Assembly (NCBI GenBank): GCA_947095585.1
Contig: OX352762.1
Coordinates: 44,566,018-44,630,017, forward strand
DNA length: 64,000 bases
Reading direction: 5' to 3'
From: Nephrocerus scutellatus
Lineage: Eukaryota; Arthropoda; Insecta; Diptera; Pipunculidae
The notes beneath the pieces are model-generated. The model saw only the letters and a program-made list of their open reading frames with translations, was not told the DNA's origin and made no database searches. Position 1 is the first letter of the stretch. Every line of letters begins with the position of its first letter. The position numbers were made by a program, and so were the translations under genes. Below are positions 42,841-55,011 of this stretch, in pieces.

Positions 42841-43239
42841 GCGATAAATAACTCATCCATAGGAGCGTACTACCAACACTATTCATCACGATGATACCGA
42901 AAACTGTAGCAGGGGGGGGGGGGGTAGTAGGTTTTTTGCCTATGGTTGGGGTGGGAGCAGCCTCCCAGAGCCAAAAAACGTGCTACCCCCCCACACACCG
43001 ATATTTGATTCGAGATAGTAACTAAAATTGTTCAAGGCGTTCCAGAGCTAGTTAGGCACAAATATACAAATAAATTCTCTATTTTATATATATGGAAGAT
43101 TTGTATATTTGTATATTAGTGCCTACCTAACTCTGGAACGCCTTGACCAATTACAACTAAACTTGGTACACATATTAGTTACTATCTGGAATCAAATATA
43201 GGTAGCACGTTTTTTTAGTTGGGGAAGGCGTGGCAGACG
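42841..43239. repeat. Palindrome centre between the two Helitron copies
   Basis: 43005-43060 (TAGTAACTAA ... GGCGTTCCAGAG) is inverted at 43120-43195 (CTCTGGAACGCC ... TTAGTTACTA). The centre (43062-43110) is AT-rich and includes ATACAAATAAATTCTCTATT, which also occurs inverted at about 40585-40610. A run of about 13 G lies at 42910. Confidence 0.85.
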
Positions 43240-43960
43240 ATATTAGTGTCGGACCCACCTTTTTTCCGGTATCGCCGAGACGAATAGTGCTGATAGTACA
43301 CTCCTATGGGTGAATTGTGTATCCCCGCAGGGGCGAGGTGATCGATATTAGTGTTGATTTTATAGTTTCGGGGTCGCTGAGTTGAAGGGTGATGGTAAGA
43401 CTGCTCTAGGAGTCTAGGAGGATGGGGTCGTTAACAGGAGCGATGGGGTGACTAATATTAGTGTTGATTCTATGGTTTTCGGGGTCGCTGAGTTAAATAG
43501 TGATGGTAAGACAGCTCTAGGGGGATGAGGTCGATAACGGAGAGTGGGAGGGGTGACCGATATTAGTGTCGATTCTATGGATTTCGGGGACGCTAGGATG
43601 AATGATGATGATAAGACAGCTCTAGGGAGATGGGGTCGATAGCTGTGGGGGGGACCGATATTAGTGTCGATTCTATGGTTTTTGGGGTAGCTGAGTTGAA
43701 TGGTGATGGTAAGACAACTCTAGGGGGATTGGGTCGATAGCTGAGGGACGGACTGATATTTATCGTTTCCATGGTTTTTGGGGTCGCTGAGTTGAATGGT
43801 GATGATAAGACAGTTCTAGTGGGATTGGGTCGATAACTGAGGGGGGGGGGTGGTGACCGTATTAGTATCGATTCCATAGTTTTTGGGAGTCGCTGAGTTG
43901 TATAGTGATAGTAAGACAGCTCTATGTATGGGGATAGAGTCGAGAAGGGGCCATTCTTGT
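43240..43960 (-). repeat. C-rich minisatellite, right array
   Basis: Six to seven units of about 100 bp, the reverse complement of the left array (GGGGTCGCTGAGTTG near 43370, 43478, 43685, 43778 and 43890; a variant near 43586). Only the short unit type is present. Confidence 0.9.
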
Positions 43961-44055
43961 TGCAAAAAATGGAGACACTTACGAAATAAACAAATAACTA
44001 CTTGCCATGTTAATAGGCAAGATAGGTAATTATATAACTGAGTTCCCAAATTCAC

Positions 44056-44480
44056 TTAATCGTCTGGATTGCCACATCGTCTTACAGTGGAATCTCCAAT
44101 TATTTTACTACGGAATCCCGACTCGCCAAAACTTTGCAACGGCACAAGACTGTGCGTAAAAGAGATGCTGGGCAATATAATTGAAGCGACTATCTTGACA
44201 GAAAAGGGATAGTGTGAAACAGTTTTTATCCCACGAATAGCACTCATTTCGACAGAACTACCTTTTAAATTTAAGAGATTGCAATTTCCAGTAAAACTTG
44301 CGTTTTCGATGACGATTAATAACTCGGACAGTTTGTTAAGTACTGCGGAGTATAGATTTGAGATCGCCATGTTTTTCCAACAACTGACAACTTTATTTTG
44401 CTTGCTCTGGGATGGGTTGACCTAATAATTTATTTATTCTTGCTCTTGCAGGTGAAACTAAAACCATTGTATATTGTAAT
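44056..44480 (+). pseudogene. Helitron helicase C-terminal fragment (right)
   Basis: On the plus strand, frames read LRNPDSPKLCNGTRLCVKEM and LPFKFKRLQFPVKLAFSMTI, the same helicase end as the left copy but better kept in the LCNGTRL part. Stops interrupt it. The open frame on the other strand at 44056-44370 is a shadow. Confidence 0.8.
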
Positions 44481-44490
44481 GTATAAAATT

Positions 44491-44623
44491 ATAAAGTATA
44501 AGTTTTTGGTAATCGTCATTACTATTGACTGTATGGTCGGCAAAAGTGGAAATAACGACCTAATTAAATAGAGCGAAGAGCGGATCTTTGCAGGGACTGC
44601 AACCTATCCAGTGCTGCGAATGT
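44491..44623. other. Short spacer, no gene
   Basis: No repeat or coding signal recognised between the Helitron and the E LTR. Confidence 0.4.
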
Positions 44624-45072
44624 TGTAGATACAACAAGCAGCGCTTTAACCATTAAAAATTGAGTACTACTCCTAATTAAGGTTTAATGAATACTGATTG
44701 CTTTTATTGAAATTTCGTTCCTTTTTATACACAATTTGGTATACTAATGCTTACATACTAAATGAATGTACATAATAGGAAAATAGGGTTTTTTACATAA
44801 AGGGATGTTTTACTCTACATATTCTATCAATGCATTTGACCCTTATTCTGGGTATTCAAATGCTTTGGGTGCCTATCATAAAAAGTGTCATTTATGGGTC
44901 ATAAATACAGTGGCTTATCGCTAATGCTTACTTTTAATGTGTCAACAACTAGTGCATGAGCGTGTGTCTATATTTAGTGTGCATGGAAAATTTATATATT
45001 TTGGAAAATTATTTTAATAGTTTTCTTATAGTTTTCTTAGCGTGGTGTGTGCTATGGTAGGTATACACTACA
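44624..45072 (-). repeat. 3' LTR of gypsy element E
   Basis: On the minus strand it opens TGTAGTGTATACC directly after a purine tract AAGGGGTGAGGG (45073-45084) and closes TATCTACA at 44624. It contains TGTATAAAAAGGAACG (TATA-like) and CAATAAAAGC (polyadenylation-like) near 44700-44740. Only its first about 52 bp (45021-45072) was carried into the tandem units. Confidence 0.75.
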
Positions 45073-45085
45073 CCCTCACCCCTTA

Positions 45086-47311
45086 GAAGAAACATTTTTA
45101 TTTTAATAAAAAAATAAAAATTTTATATAATAAAAAAATTGAGAACATTATTTCAGTTTTAAGTTTATTTGTATACTTATTTTTATGTTCTAGAGTTCTT
45201 TTCATTTTAACCATATTTGTTATTTCTTTGGCTCTTTTTGGCTGATTTCAATCTGATTCCTAATTCATTTACGTAATTGTCGAGATCGTATATTTTCTTG
45301 TTGTTATTTTCTATGTCGTTTAGGCAGAGTTGCTAGTTTTCCAAAAACTAACTCAAAAGGTGAATAACCTGTGTCAATGTGTGGTGTTGTATTGTAAGCG
45401 AATGTGTAATATGGGACCCACTTGTCCCATTAGTTATTTTCTGTAAATGCTAAAAGGTATTCGTTCATTACCCTGTGGTTTTTTTCGACGGTGCCTAGTG
45501 TCTATGGTGATAAGGTGTTTAAAAATTTTGTTTAATTTTAAGAAGTTCGCATATGTTCTTTAGCAGTTCGTCCGCAAATTCTGTACCATTGTCTGATTTT
45601 AAAATTTTGAAAAGTCCCTATTTTAATATGAATTGTTCGAATTGTCTTGGCTATTGTCTGTGCGTCTTTTGATGATATAGGTTGTGCAATTAAATATTCG
45701 CATTGCATGATTAGAATGTATTTTTTTTTCAGTCATTAGTCCTACAGTGTCTATTGTTATTGTCTGAAAACTGTCGGATGGAGTGTCTGTAGGTCGCAGT
45801 TTGTAATGAAATTCTTAACCATCTTACTCATGTTTTTCCATATATATTTTTGCTTTAGCTTTATTATTGTTTTTCTTACACCTTGGTGTCCTCGTTATTT
45901 GAATTATGATACTCGTCTATTAATTTGTATTTCATCTTCTATTCTTCTTGGTGCGGCATATATTAAAATTTTTAAATTTGGATACTTGCTATTAATTCTT
46001 ACTTTTGCATTTCATTATTTCATCATTATTTTTGAGCGCTAATTCTTTTATATTTTCTTTATTCATCCTGGATGCTAGCTTCTTCAGTGTCGAATCTAGA
46101 TTCGCTGAATTATCACATTTTGCAATTTTGTATATTTTTGTCGACTGTAAATTTAAGTTCCCTTATATTTTTTATATCAATGATGGACGTGCATTCCCAT
46201 ATTTGAAGTTGTACCGGCTTCAGTTGAGAGTTGCATTTCTCCGAATTATTGTTAACTGTCTTGTCTTTCCTAGACATGCGCCTTGTTATTACGAGTGTTT
46301 TCTTTGCCTTTTCGTTGGCTTCTTTTGGTATCATTTCTTTTAATATGTCGGAGCCAATTTGTATCCTAGATAAAGCATCGGCGTTCGTATTGAGTTTGCC
46401 TTTTTTGTAAACTATGTCGAAATCATAGTCACAAAGGTCTAAACGTATTCTCGTCATCTTTGACGAGGGATTGCTATGAGTGAATAATGATACTAGTGGT
46501 CTATGGTCCGTGACTACTGTGAACTTTCTTCCATAGAGATAGGGTTTGAAAACATTTATACTCCAGTGTATAGCTAGGAGTTATTTTTCTATGACTGGCT
46601 TGTTTAGGTTGTGTTTTTAGCAGTGATTTACTTGCGTATGATATCGGTAAATCTTTACCAATCTCACCTTGCGAGAGTACTGCTCCTAAAGCAAAGTTTG
46701 AAGCATCAGTCGTTAATATGAACGGTTCCTTGAAATCGGGGTATTGCAATACTGGTGGGCTCACTAATTTCTCTCTTAAAGTTTCAAACGCATTCTGGCA
46801 GTTCGCTGTCCATGAAAATTTTATGTTTTTCTTTAATAGGGAGTTTAAATCTTTGGCTATATCCGCGAAATTTGGTATAAATCGTCTAAAATAGTTGGAG
46901 AATGCAACGAATCTCCGACGTCGTCTGAAGTCTTTGGAGTTGGGTATTCTTTGATTGCGTTAAATTTAGCTGGGTCGGTCTTGACTCCGTCTTTAGTTAT
47001 TAGTCTTAAATATACCACTTCTGGACGTAAGAAACGACATTTCCTGCATTTAATTTTAAGTTATATCGTTTTAATCTCAAGAACTTTAATTAAATTTTGG
47101 TTGTGGTGGTTTAAACTACATCCATAAATTATAATGTCATCTACGTATAGAAAAGCTTCTGTTTCTAGTCCAGCTAGTGCTATAGTTAGCATTCTTTGAA
47201 AACTGTTTGAGGAGATTTTGAGTCCAAAGTATAGACGTTTGAATTGGAAATGTCCGGTGGGTGTTGAGAAGGCTGTCAGCGGTCTTGAGTTTTTTTCTAA
47301 TTTTATCTAAA
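45086..47311 (-). pseudogene. E pol remnant, unit 1 (integrase, RNase H, RT part)
   Basis: Minus-strand order from the right: RT with TGHFQFKRLYFGLK and YVDDIIIYGC (about 47240-47110), the RT tail (FSWTANCQNAFE), RNase H ILTTDASNFALGAVLSQG and CDYDFDIVYKKGKLNTNADA (46457), then integrase with SDNGTEFADELL (about 45590) and FAYNTTPHIDTGYSPFELVF (about 45390). Frameshifts lie after YASKSLLK and in RT. Relative to the other units it lacks about 49 bp in the integrase zinc domain (near 45790). Confidence 0.88.
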
Positions 47312-48260
47312 GGCCGATTTCGGTCGCAAATGAGTCTAGACTCCTGAAGGTGAGATGTCATTTTCGTATATGTACGAGGTGTATAGCATACAATTTTATT
47401 GTTGTGTTATGTTTTTTCTTTCTTTGGGTTAGTGTAAATTTAATGACAGAAAGTAGTAAAATCTTGTACATAATTGCCGAATCGGTTCACTCTTGCCACA
47501 TGCAGTAGTCTAGCCAAATGCTGGCGACTACGTTAAAAGTCTTTATCTGTCAAAATTGCTTATGACCAGTGCAGCTGCTAAATTGCAATCAAGGTATTAT
47601 ACTACTATTTCATTAGCCGCACTATTATACTACCTTAAACCTAATTATACTACTTTTATGAAGTAAAATTTCTCTCCGAACTATCAATAATTATTATAAA
47701 GGAATTTTTACATTTCCCAAAAATTATATTGACCAAGAATGTATGTCAAAAAATAAACAAAACACAAAAAACAAAATTTGGTATTTTATTTCAATTGATG
47801 CCTTTGCTTCCAAATTGAACGCCAAATACTATTATATAATATACTAAGAAACCGACGAGTTTTTAAATTCTCTATATTAACTTTACTTGCCCGTGTGTTT
47901 GTGGGTTTGTGGGCTTGTGGGTTTGTGGGCTTGTGGATTTGTCATGGATTCTTGCGATCAATTTTTAACCCACTTCCTACAACCCGATTTTATTGAAATT
48001 TGGCACACATGTGTATTTCCGGAGACAACACTTTCTATTAAATTTTGAGCCCCTCGGGCTGCGGGGTCGGGGGGCTCCCATACAAAAATTTACCCGATTT
48101 TCTTCAAATTTTACACACATGTGTATACCCAATAAACAATACTTTTTCGAAAATTTGGTAGTGATCGGGTCCCGGGTTCGGCCGCAAGGCCCTTATACAT
48201 TTTTTAAATATCTATACTGGCATCAGATATTCGTCGCCCTTTATGGACTGTGTGCGGTGT
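47312..48260. repeat. F left half + G part, unit 1
   Basis: Starts with the F inverted end GGCCGATTTCGGTCGC. G begins at 47861 (TTTTAAATTCTCTATATTAA), has four GTTTGTGG/GCTTGTGG octamers and two ACACATGTGT cores, and is cut at GTGCGGTG by the next unit. Confidence 0.88.
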
Positions 48261-48325
48261 TTTTCTTATAGTTTTCTTAGCGTGGTGTGTGCTATGGTAG
48301 GTATACACTACACCCTCACCCCTTA

Positions 48326-50601
48326 GAAGAAACATTTTTATTTTAATAAAAAAATAAAAATTTTATATAATAAAAAAATTGAGAACATTATTTCAGTTTT
48401 AAGTTTATTTGTATACTTATATTTATGTTCTAGAGTTCTTTTCATTTTAACCTTATTTGTTATTTCTTTGGCTCTTTTTGGCTGATTTCAATCTGATTCC
48501 TAATTCATTTACGTAATTGTCGAGATCGTATATTTTCTTGTTGTTATTTTCTATGTCGTTTAGGCAGAGTTGCTAGTTTTCCAAAAACTAACTCAAAAGG
48601 TGAATAACCTGTGTCAATGTGTGGTGCTGTATTGTAAGCGAATGTGTAATATGGGACCCACTTGTCCCATTAGTTATTTTCTGTAAATGCCAAAAGGTAT
48701 TCGTTCATTACCCTGTGGTTTTTTTCGACGGTGCCTAGTGTCTGATGGTGATAAGGTGTTTAAAAATTTTGTTTAATTTTAAGAAGTTCGCATATGTTCT
48801 TTAGTAGTTCGTCCGCAAATTCTGTACCATTGTCTGATTTTAAAATTTTGAAAAGTCCCTATTTTAATATGAATTGTTCGACTTGTCTTGGCTATTGTCT
48901 GTGCGTCTTTTGATGTTATAGGTTGTGCAATTAAATATTCGCATTGCATGATTAGAATGTATTTTTTTTCAGTCATTAGTCCTACAGTGTCTATTGTTAT
49001 TGTCTGAAAACTGTCGGATGGAGTGTCTGTTGTCGTTAGTGGTTCTTTTATATGTCTGGTCTGTTTGTTTCTGACACATAGGTCGCAGTTTGTAATGAAA
49101 TTCGTCACCATCTTACTCATGTTTTTCCATATATATTTTTGCTTTAGCTTTATTATTGTTTTTCTTACACCTTGGTGTCCTCGTTATTTGAATTATGATA
49201 CTCGTCTTTTAATTTGTATTTCATCTTCTATTCTTCTTGGGGCGGCATATATTAAAATTTTTAAATTTGGATACTTGCTATTAATTCTTACTTTTGCATT
49301 TCATTATTTCATCATTATTTTTGAGCGCTAATTCTTTTATATTTTCTTTATTCATCCTGGATGCTAGCTTCTTCAGTGTCGAATCTAGATTCGCTGAATT
49401 ATCACATTTTGCAATTTTGTATATTTTTGTCGACTGTAAATTTAAGTTCCCTTATATTTTTTATATCATTGATGGACGTGCATTCCCATATTTGAAGTTG
49501 TACCGGCTTCAGTTGAGAGTTGCATTTCTCCGAATTATTGTTAACTGTCTTGTCTTTCCTAGACATGCGCCTTGTTATTACGAGTGTTTTCTTTGCCTTT
49601 TCGTTGGCTTCTTTTGGTATCATTTCTTTTAATATGTCGGAGCCAATTTGTATCCTAGATAAAGCATCGGCGTTCGTATTGAGTTTGCCTTTTTTGTAAA
49701 CTATGTCGAAATCATAGTCACAAAGGTCTAAACGTATTCTCGTCATCTTTGACGAGGGATTGCTATGAGTGAATAATGATACTAGTGGTCTATGGTCCGT
49801 GACTACTGTGAACTTTCTTCCATAGAGATAGGGTTTGAAAACATTTATACTCCAGTGTATAGCTAGGAGTTATTTTTCTATGACTGGCTTGTTTAGGTTG
49901 TGTTTTTAGCAGTGATTTACTTGCGTATGATATCGGTAAATCTTTACCAATCTCACCTTGCGAGAGTACTGCTCCTAAAGCAAAGTTTGAAGCATCAGTC
50001 GTTAATATGAACGGTTCCTTGAAATCGGGGTATTGCAATACTGGTGGGCTCACTAATTTCTCTTTTAAAGCTTCAAACGCATTCTGGCAGTTCGCTGTCC
50101 ATGAAAATTTTATGTTTTTCTTTAATAGGGAGTTTAAATCTTTGGCTATATCCGCGAAATTTGGTATAAATCGTCTAAAATAGTTGGAGAATGCAACGAA
50201 TCGTCCGACGTCGTCTGAAGTCTTTGGAGTTGGGTATTCTTTGATTGCGTTAAATTTAGCTGGGTCGGTCTTGACTCCGTCTTTAGTTATTAGTCTTAAA
50301 TATACCACTTCTGGACGTAAGAAACGACATTTCCTGCATTTAATTTTAAGTTATATCGTTTTAATCTCAAGAACTTTAATTAAATTTTGGTTGTGGTGGT
50401 TTAAACTACATCCATAAATTATAATGTCATCTACGTATAGAAAAGCTTCTGTTTCTAGTCCAGCTAGTGCTATAGTTAGCATTCTTTGAAAACTGTTTGA
50501 GGAGATTTTGAGTCCAAAGTATAGACGTTTGAATTGGAAATGTCCGGTGGGTGTTGAGAAGGCTGTCAGCGGTCTTGAGTTTTTTTCTAATTTTATCTAA
50601 A
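48326..50601 (-). pseudogene. E pol remnant, unit 2 (most complete copy)
   Basis: Keeps the integrase zinc-domain segment that unit 1 lacks: MVTNFITNCDLCVRNKQTRH (49110) with the CX2C pair, TITIDTVGLM (first Asp), SDNGTEFADELL and the GPY-like end. The longest RT/RNase H frame is at 50308-49790: MVYLRLITKDGVKTDPAKFN, FVAFSNYFRRFIPNFADIA, ILTTDASNFALGAVLSQG. Still broken by frameshifts and by loss of the RT start, which lies at 61510-61948. Confidence 0.88.
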
Positions 50602-51589
50602 GGCCGATTTCGGTCGCAAATGAGTCTAGACTCCTGAAGGTGAGATGTCATTTTCGTATATGTACGAGGTGTATAGCATACAATTTTATTGTTGTGTTAT
50701 GTTTTTTCTTTCTTTGGGTTAGTGTAAATTTAATGACAGAAAGTAGTAAAATCTTGTACATAATTGCCGAATCGGTTCACTCTTGCCACATGCAGTAGTC
50801 TAGCCAAATGCTGGCGACTACGTTAAAAGTCTTTATCTGTCAAAATTGCTTATGACCAGTGCTGCTGCTAAATTGCAATCAAGGTATTATACTACTATTT
50901 CATTAGCCGCACTATTATACTACCTTAAACCTAATTATACTACTTTTATGAAGTAAAATTTCTCTCCGAACTATCAATAATTATTATAAAGGAATTTTTA
51001 CATTTCCCAAAAATTATATTGACCAAGAATGTATGTCAAAAAATAAACAAAACACAAAAAACAAAATTTGGTATTTTATTTCAATTGATGCCTTTGCTTC
51101 CAAATTGAACGCCAAATACTATTATATAATATACTAAGAAACCGACGAGTTTATTAAATTCTCTATATTAACTTTACTTGCCCGTGTGTTTGTGGGTTTG
51201 TGGGCTTGTGGGTTTGTGGGCTTGTGGGTTTGTGGGCTTGTGGGTTTGTGCGCTTGTGGATTTGTCATGGATTCTTGCGATCAATTTTTAACCCACTTCC
51301 TTCAACCCGATTTTATTGAAATTTGGCACACATGTGTATTTCCGGAGACAACACTTTCTATTAAATTTTGAGGCCCCTCGGGCTGCGGGGTCGGGGGGCT
51401 CCCATACAAAAATTTACCCGATTTTCTTCAAATTTTACACACATGTGTATACCCAATAAACAATACTTTTTCGAAAATTTGGTAGTGATCGGGTCCCGGG
51501 TTCGGCCGCAAGGCCCTTATACATTTTTTAAATATCTATACTGGCATCAGATATTATTATATTGGCCCTTTATGGACTGTGTGCGGTGT
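50602..51589. repeat. F left half + G part, unit 2
   Basis: As unit 1, but with an enlarged octamer run (GTTTGTGG/GCTTGTGG, about eight copies, 51187-51262) and a changed ATTATTATATTGG for ATTCGTCG near 51552. Confidence 0.88.
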
Positions 51590-51654
51590 TTTTCTTATAG
51601 TTTTCTTAGCGTGGTGTGTGCTATGGTAGGTATACACTACACCCTCACCCCTTA

Positions 51655-52322
51655 GAAGAAACATTTTTATTTTAATAAAAAAATAAAAATTTTATATAAT
51701 AAAAAAATTGAGAACATTATTTCAGTTTTAAGTTTATTTGTATAGTTATTTTTATGTTCTAGAGTTCTTTTCATTTTAACCTTATTTGTTAATTCTTTGG
51801 CTCTTTTTGGCTGATTTCAATCTGATTCCTAATTCATTTACGTAATTGTCGAGATCGTATATTTTCTTGTTGTTATTTTCTATGTCGTTTAGGCAGAGTT
51901 GCTAGTTTTCCAAAAACTAACTCAAAAGGTGAATAACCTGTGTCAATGTGTGGTGTTGTATTGTAAGCGAATGTGTAATATGGGACCCACTTGTCCCATT
52001 AGTTATTTTCTGTAAATGCTAAAAGGTATTCGTTCATTACCCTATGTTTTTTTTCGACGGTGCCTGGTGTCTGGTGGTGATAAGGTGTTTCAAAATTTTG
52101 TTTAATTTTAAGAAGTTCGCATATGTTCTTTAGTAGTTCGTCCGCAAATTCTGTACCATTGTCTGATTTTAAAATTTTGAAAAGTCCCTATATTAATATG
52201 AATTGTTCGACTTGTCTTGGCTATTGTCTGTGCGTCTTTTGATGTTATAGGTTGTGCAATTAAATGTTCGCATTGCATGATTAGAATGTATTTTTTGTAG
52301 TCATTAGTCCTACAGTGTCTAT
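51655..52322 (-). pseudogene. E integrase remnant, unit 3 (short unit)
   Basis: Only the C-terminal integrase is left. The sequence jumps at AGTGTCTAT|AATGTTTGTGG into G, losing about 2.2 kb. The rest of the unit (52323-52682) is the G part with ACACATGTGTATTTTCGG, a variant shared only with unit 5. Confidence 0.85.
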
Positions 52323-52747
52323 AATGTTTGTGGGTTTGTGGGCTTGTGGGTTTGTGGATTTGTCATGGATTCTTGCGATCAATTTTTAACCCACTTCCTA
52401 CAACCCGATTTTATTGAAATTTGGCACACATGTGTATTTTCGGAGACAACACTTTCTATTAAATTTTGAGGCCCCTCGGGCTGCGGGGTCGGGGGGCTCC
52501 CATACAAAAATTTACCCGATTTTCTTCAAATTTTACACACATGTGTATACCCAATAAACAATACTTTTTCGAAAATTTGGTAGTGATCGGGTCCCGGGTT
52601 CGGCCGCAAGGCCCTTATACATTTTTTAAATATCTATACTGGCATCAGATATTCGTCGCCCTTTATGGACTGTGTGCGGTGTTTTTCTTATAGTTTTCTT
52701 AGCGTGGTGTGTGCTATGGTAGGTATACACTACACCCTCACCCCTTA

Positions 52748-55011
52748 GAAGAAAGATTTTTATTTTAATAAAAAAATAAAAATTTTATATAATAAAAAAA
52801 TTGAGAACATTATTTCAGTTTTAAGTTTATTTGTATAGTTATTTTTATGTTCTAGAGTTCTTTTCATTTTAACCTTATTTGTTATTTCTTTGGCTCTTTT
52901 TGGCTGATTTCAATCTGATTCCTAATTCATTTACGTAATTGTCGAGATCGTATATTTTCTTGTTGTTATTTTCTATGTCGTTTAGGCAGAGTTGCTAGTT
53001 TTCCAAAAACTAACTCAAAAGGTGAATAACCTGTGTCAATGTGTGGTGTTGTATTGTAAGCGAATGTGTAATATGGGACCCACTTGTCCCATTAGTTATT
53101 TTCTGTAAATGCTAAAAGGTATTCGTTCATTACCCTGTGGTTTTTTTAGACGGTGCCTAGTGTCTGATGGTGATAAGGTGTTTAAAAATTTTGTTTAATT
53201 TTAAGAAGTTCGCATATGTTCTTTAGTAGTTCGTCCGCAAATTCTGTACCATTGTCTGATTTTAAAATTTTGAAAAGTCCCTATTTTAATATGAATTGTT
53301 CGACTTGTCTTGGCTATTGTCTGTGCGTCTTTTGATGTTATAGGTTGTGCAATTAAATATTCGCATTGCATGATTAGAATGTATTTTTTTTCAGTCATTA
53401 GTCCTACAGTGTCTATTGTTATTGTCTGAAAACTGTCGGATGGAGTGTCTGTTGTCGTTAGTGGTTCTTTTATATGTCTGGTCTGTTTGTTTCTGACACA
53501 TAGGTCGCAGTTTGTAATGAAATTCGTCACCATCTTACTCATGTTTTTCCGTATATATTTTTGCTTTAGCTTTATTATTGTTTTTCTTACACCTTGGTGT
53601 CCTCGTTATTTGAATTATGATACTCGTCTTTTAATTTGTATTTCATCTTCTATTCTTCTTGGGGCGGCATATATTAAAATTTTTAAATTTGGATACTTGC
53701 TATTAATTCTTACTTTTGCATTTCATTATTTCATCATTATTTTTGAGCGCTAATTCTTTTATATTTTCTTTATTCATCCTGGATGCTAGCTTCTTCAGTG
53801 TCGAATCTAGATTCGCTGAATTATCACATTTTGCAATTTTGTTTATTTTTGTCGACTGTAAATTTAAGTTCCCTTATATTTTTTATATCATTGATGGACG
53901 TGCATTCCCATATTTGAAGTTGTACCGGCTTCAGTTGAGAGTTGCATTTCTCCGAATTATTGTTAACTGTCTTGTCTTTCCTAGACATGCGCCTTGTTAT
54001 TACGAGTGTTTTCTTTGCCTTTGCGTTGGCTTCTTTTGGTATCATTTCTTTTAATATGTCGGAGCCAATTTGTATCCTAGATAAAGCATCGGCGTTCGTA
54101 TTGAGTTTGCCTTTTTTGTAAACTATATCGAAATCATAGTCACAAAGGTCTAAAGGTATTCTCGTCATCTTTGACGAGGGATGGCTATGAGTGAATAATG
54201 ATACTAGTGGTCTATGGTCCGTGACTACTGTGAACTTTCTTCCATAGAGATAGGGTTTGAAAACATTTATACTCCAGTGTATAGCTAGGAGTTATTTTTC
54301 TATGACTGGCTTGTTTAGGTTGTGTTTTTAGCAGTGATTTACTTGCGTATGATATTGGTTAATCTTTACCAAGCTCACGTGCTCCTAAAGCAAAGTTTGA
54401 AGCATCAGTCGTTAATATGAACGGTTCCTTGAAATCGGGGTATTGCAATACTGGTGGGCTCACTAATTTCTCTTTTAAAGTTTCAAATGCATTCTGGCAG
54501 TTCGCTGTCCATGAAAATTTTATGTTTTTCTTTAATAGGGAGTTTAAATCTTTGGCTATATCCGCGAAATTTGGTATAAATCGTCTAAAATAGTTGGAGA
54601 ATGCAACGAATCGTCCGACGTCGTCTGAAGTCTTTGGAGTTGGGTATTCTTTGATTGCGTTAAATTTAGCTGGGTCGGTCTTGACTCCGTCTTTAGTTAT
54701 TAGTCTTAAATATACCACTTCTGGACGTAAGAAACGACATTTCCTGCATTTAATTTTAAGTTATATCGTTTTAATCTCAAGAACTTTAATTAAATTTTGG
54801 TTGTGGTGGTTTAAACTACATCCATAAATTATAATGTCATCTACGTATAGAAAAGCTTCTGTTTCTAGTCCAGCTAGTGCTATAGTTAGCATTCTTTGAA
54901 AACTGTTTGAGGAGATTTTGAGTCCAAAGTATAGACGTTTGAATTGGAAATGTCCGGTGGGTGTTGAGAAGGCTGTCAGCGGTCTTGAGTTTTTTTCTAA
55001 TTTTATCTAAA
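52748..55011 (-). pseudogene. E pol remnant, unit 4
   Basis: As unit 2, with marks shared with unit 6: GCACGAGTAC-region deletion giving FALGA-ELGKD in RNase H, EANAKAKKT for EANEKAKKT, and MTRIPLD for MTRIRLD. Followed by F left half (55012-55560) and G part (55561-55945). Confidence 0.88.

Larger units (their letters stand above)
40615..43076 (-). mobile_element. Helitron remnant, left copy
   Basis: On the minus strand the 3' end reads ACCTGGGCAACGCCTGGT (imperfect hairpin), then AATCAGCTAGT. The CTAGT end at 40615-40619 fits the CTRRT terminus of Helitrons. Upstream on that strand lie the C-terminal end of a Rep-helicase, a C-rich minisatellite and an AT-rich 5' part near 43000-43076. It is head to head with a second copy at 43085. 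Rep and most of the helicase are absent. Confidence 0.78.
43085..44490 (+). mobile_element. Helitron remnant, right copy (inverted)
   Basis: Mirror image of the left copy: 5' part, minisatellite, helicase C-terminus, on the plus strand. No CTRRT end was found after 44480, so the 3' terminus is lost or diverged. Confidence 0.72.

Noticed and set aside
44056..44370. 104-codon minus-strand frame read as a possible gene
   Set aside because: The plus strand carries Helitron helicase motifs (LCNGTRL, FKRLQFPVKL), so the minus frame is a shadow.
47993..48271. Repeated frames such as MRPLGLRGRGAPIQKFTRFS within G
   Set aside because: They arise from the G minisatellite, vary with its copies and have no conserved start. 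G is non-coding.
53445..54054. Plus-strand frames in each array unit (hydrophobic, such as MHFIISSLFLSANSFIF)
   Set aside because: They are shadows of the minus-strand E pol, which has clear RNase H and integrase motifs at the same place.
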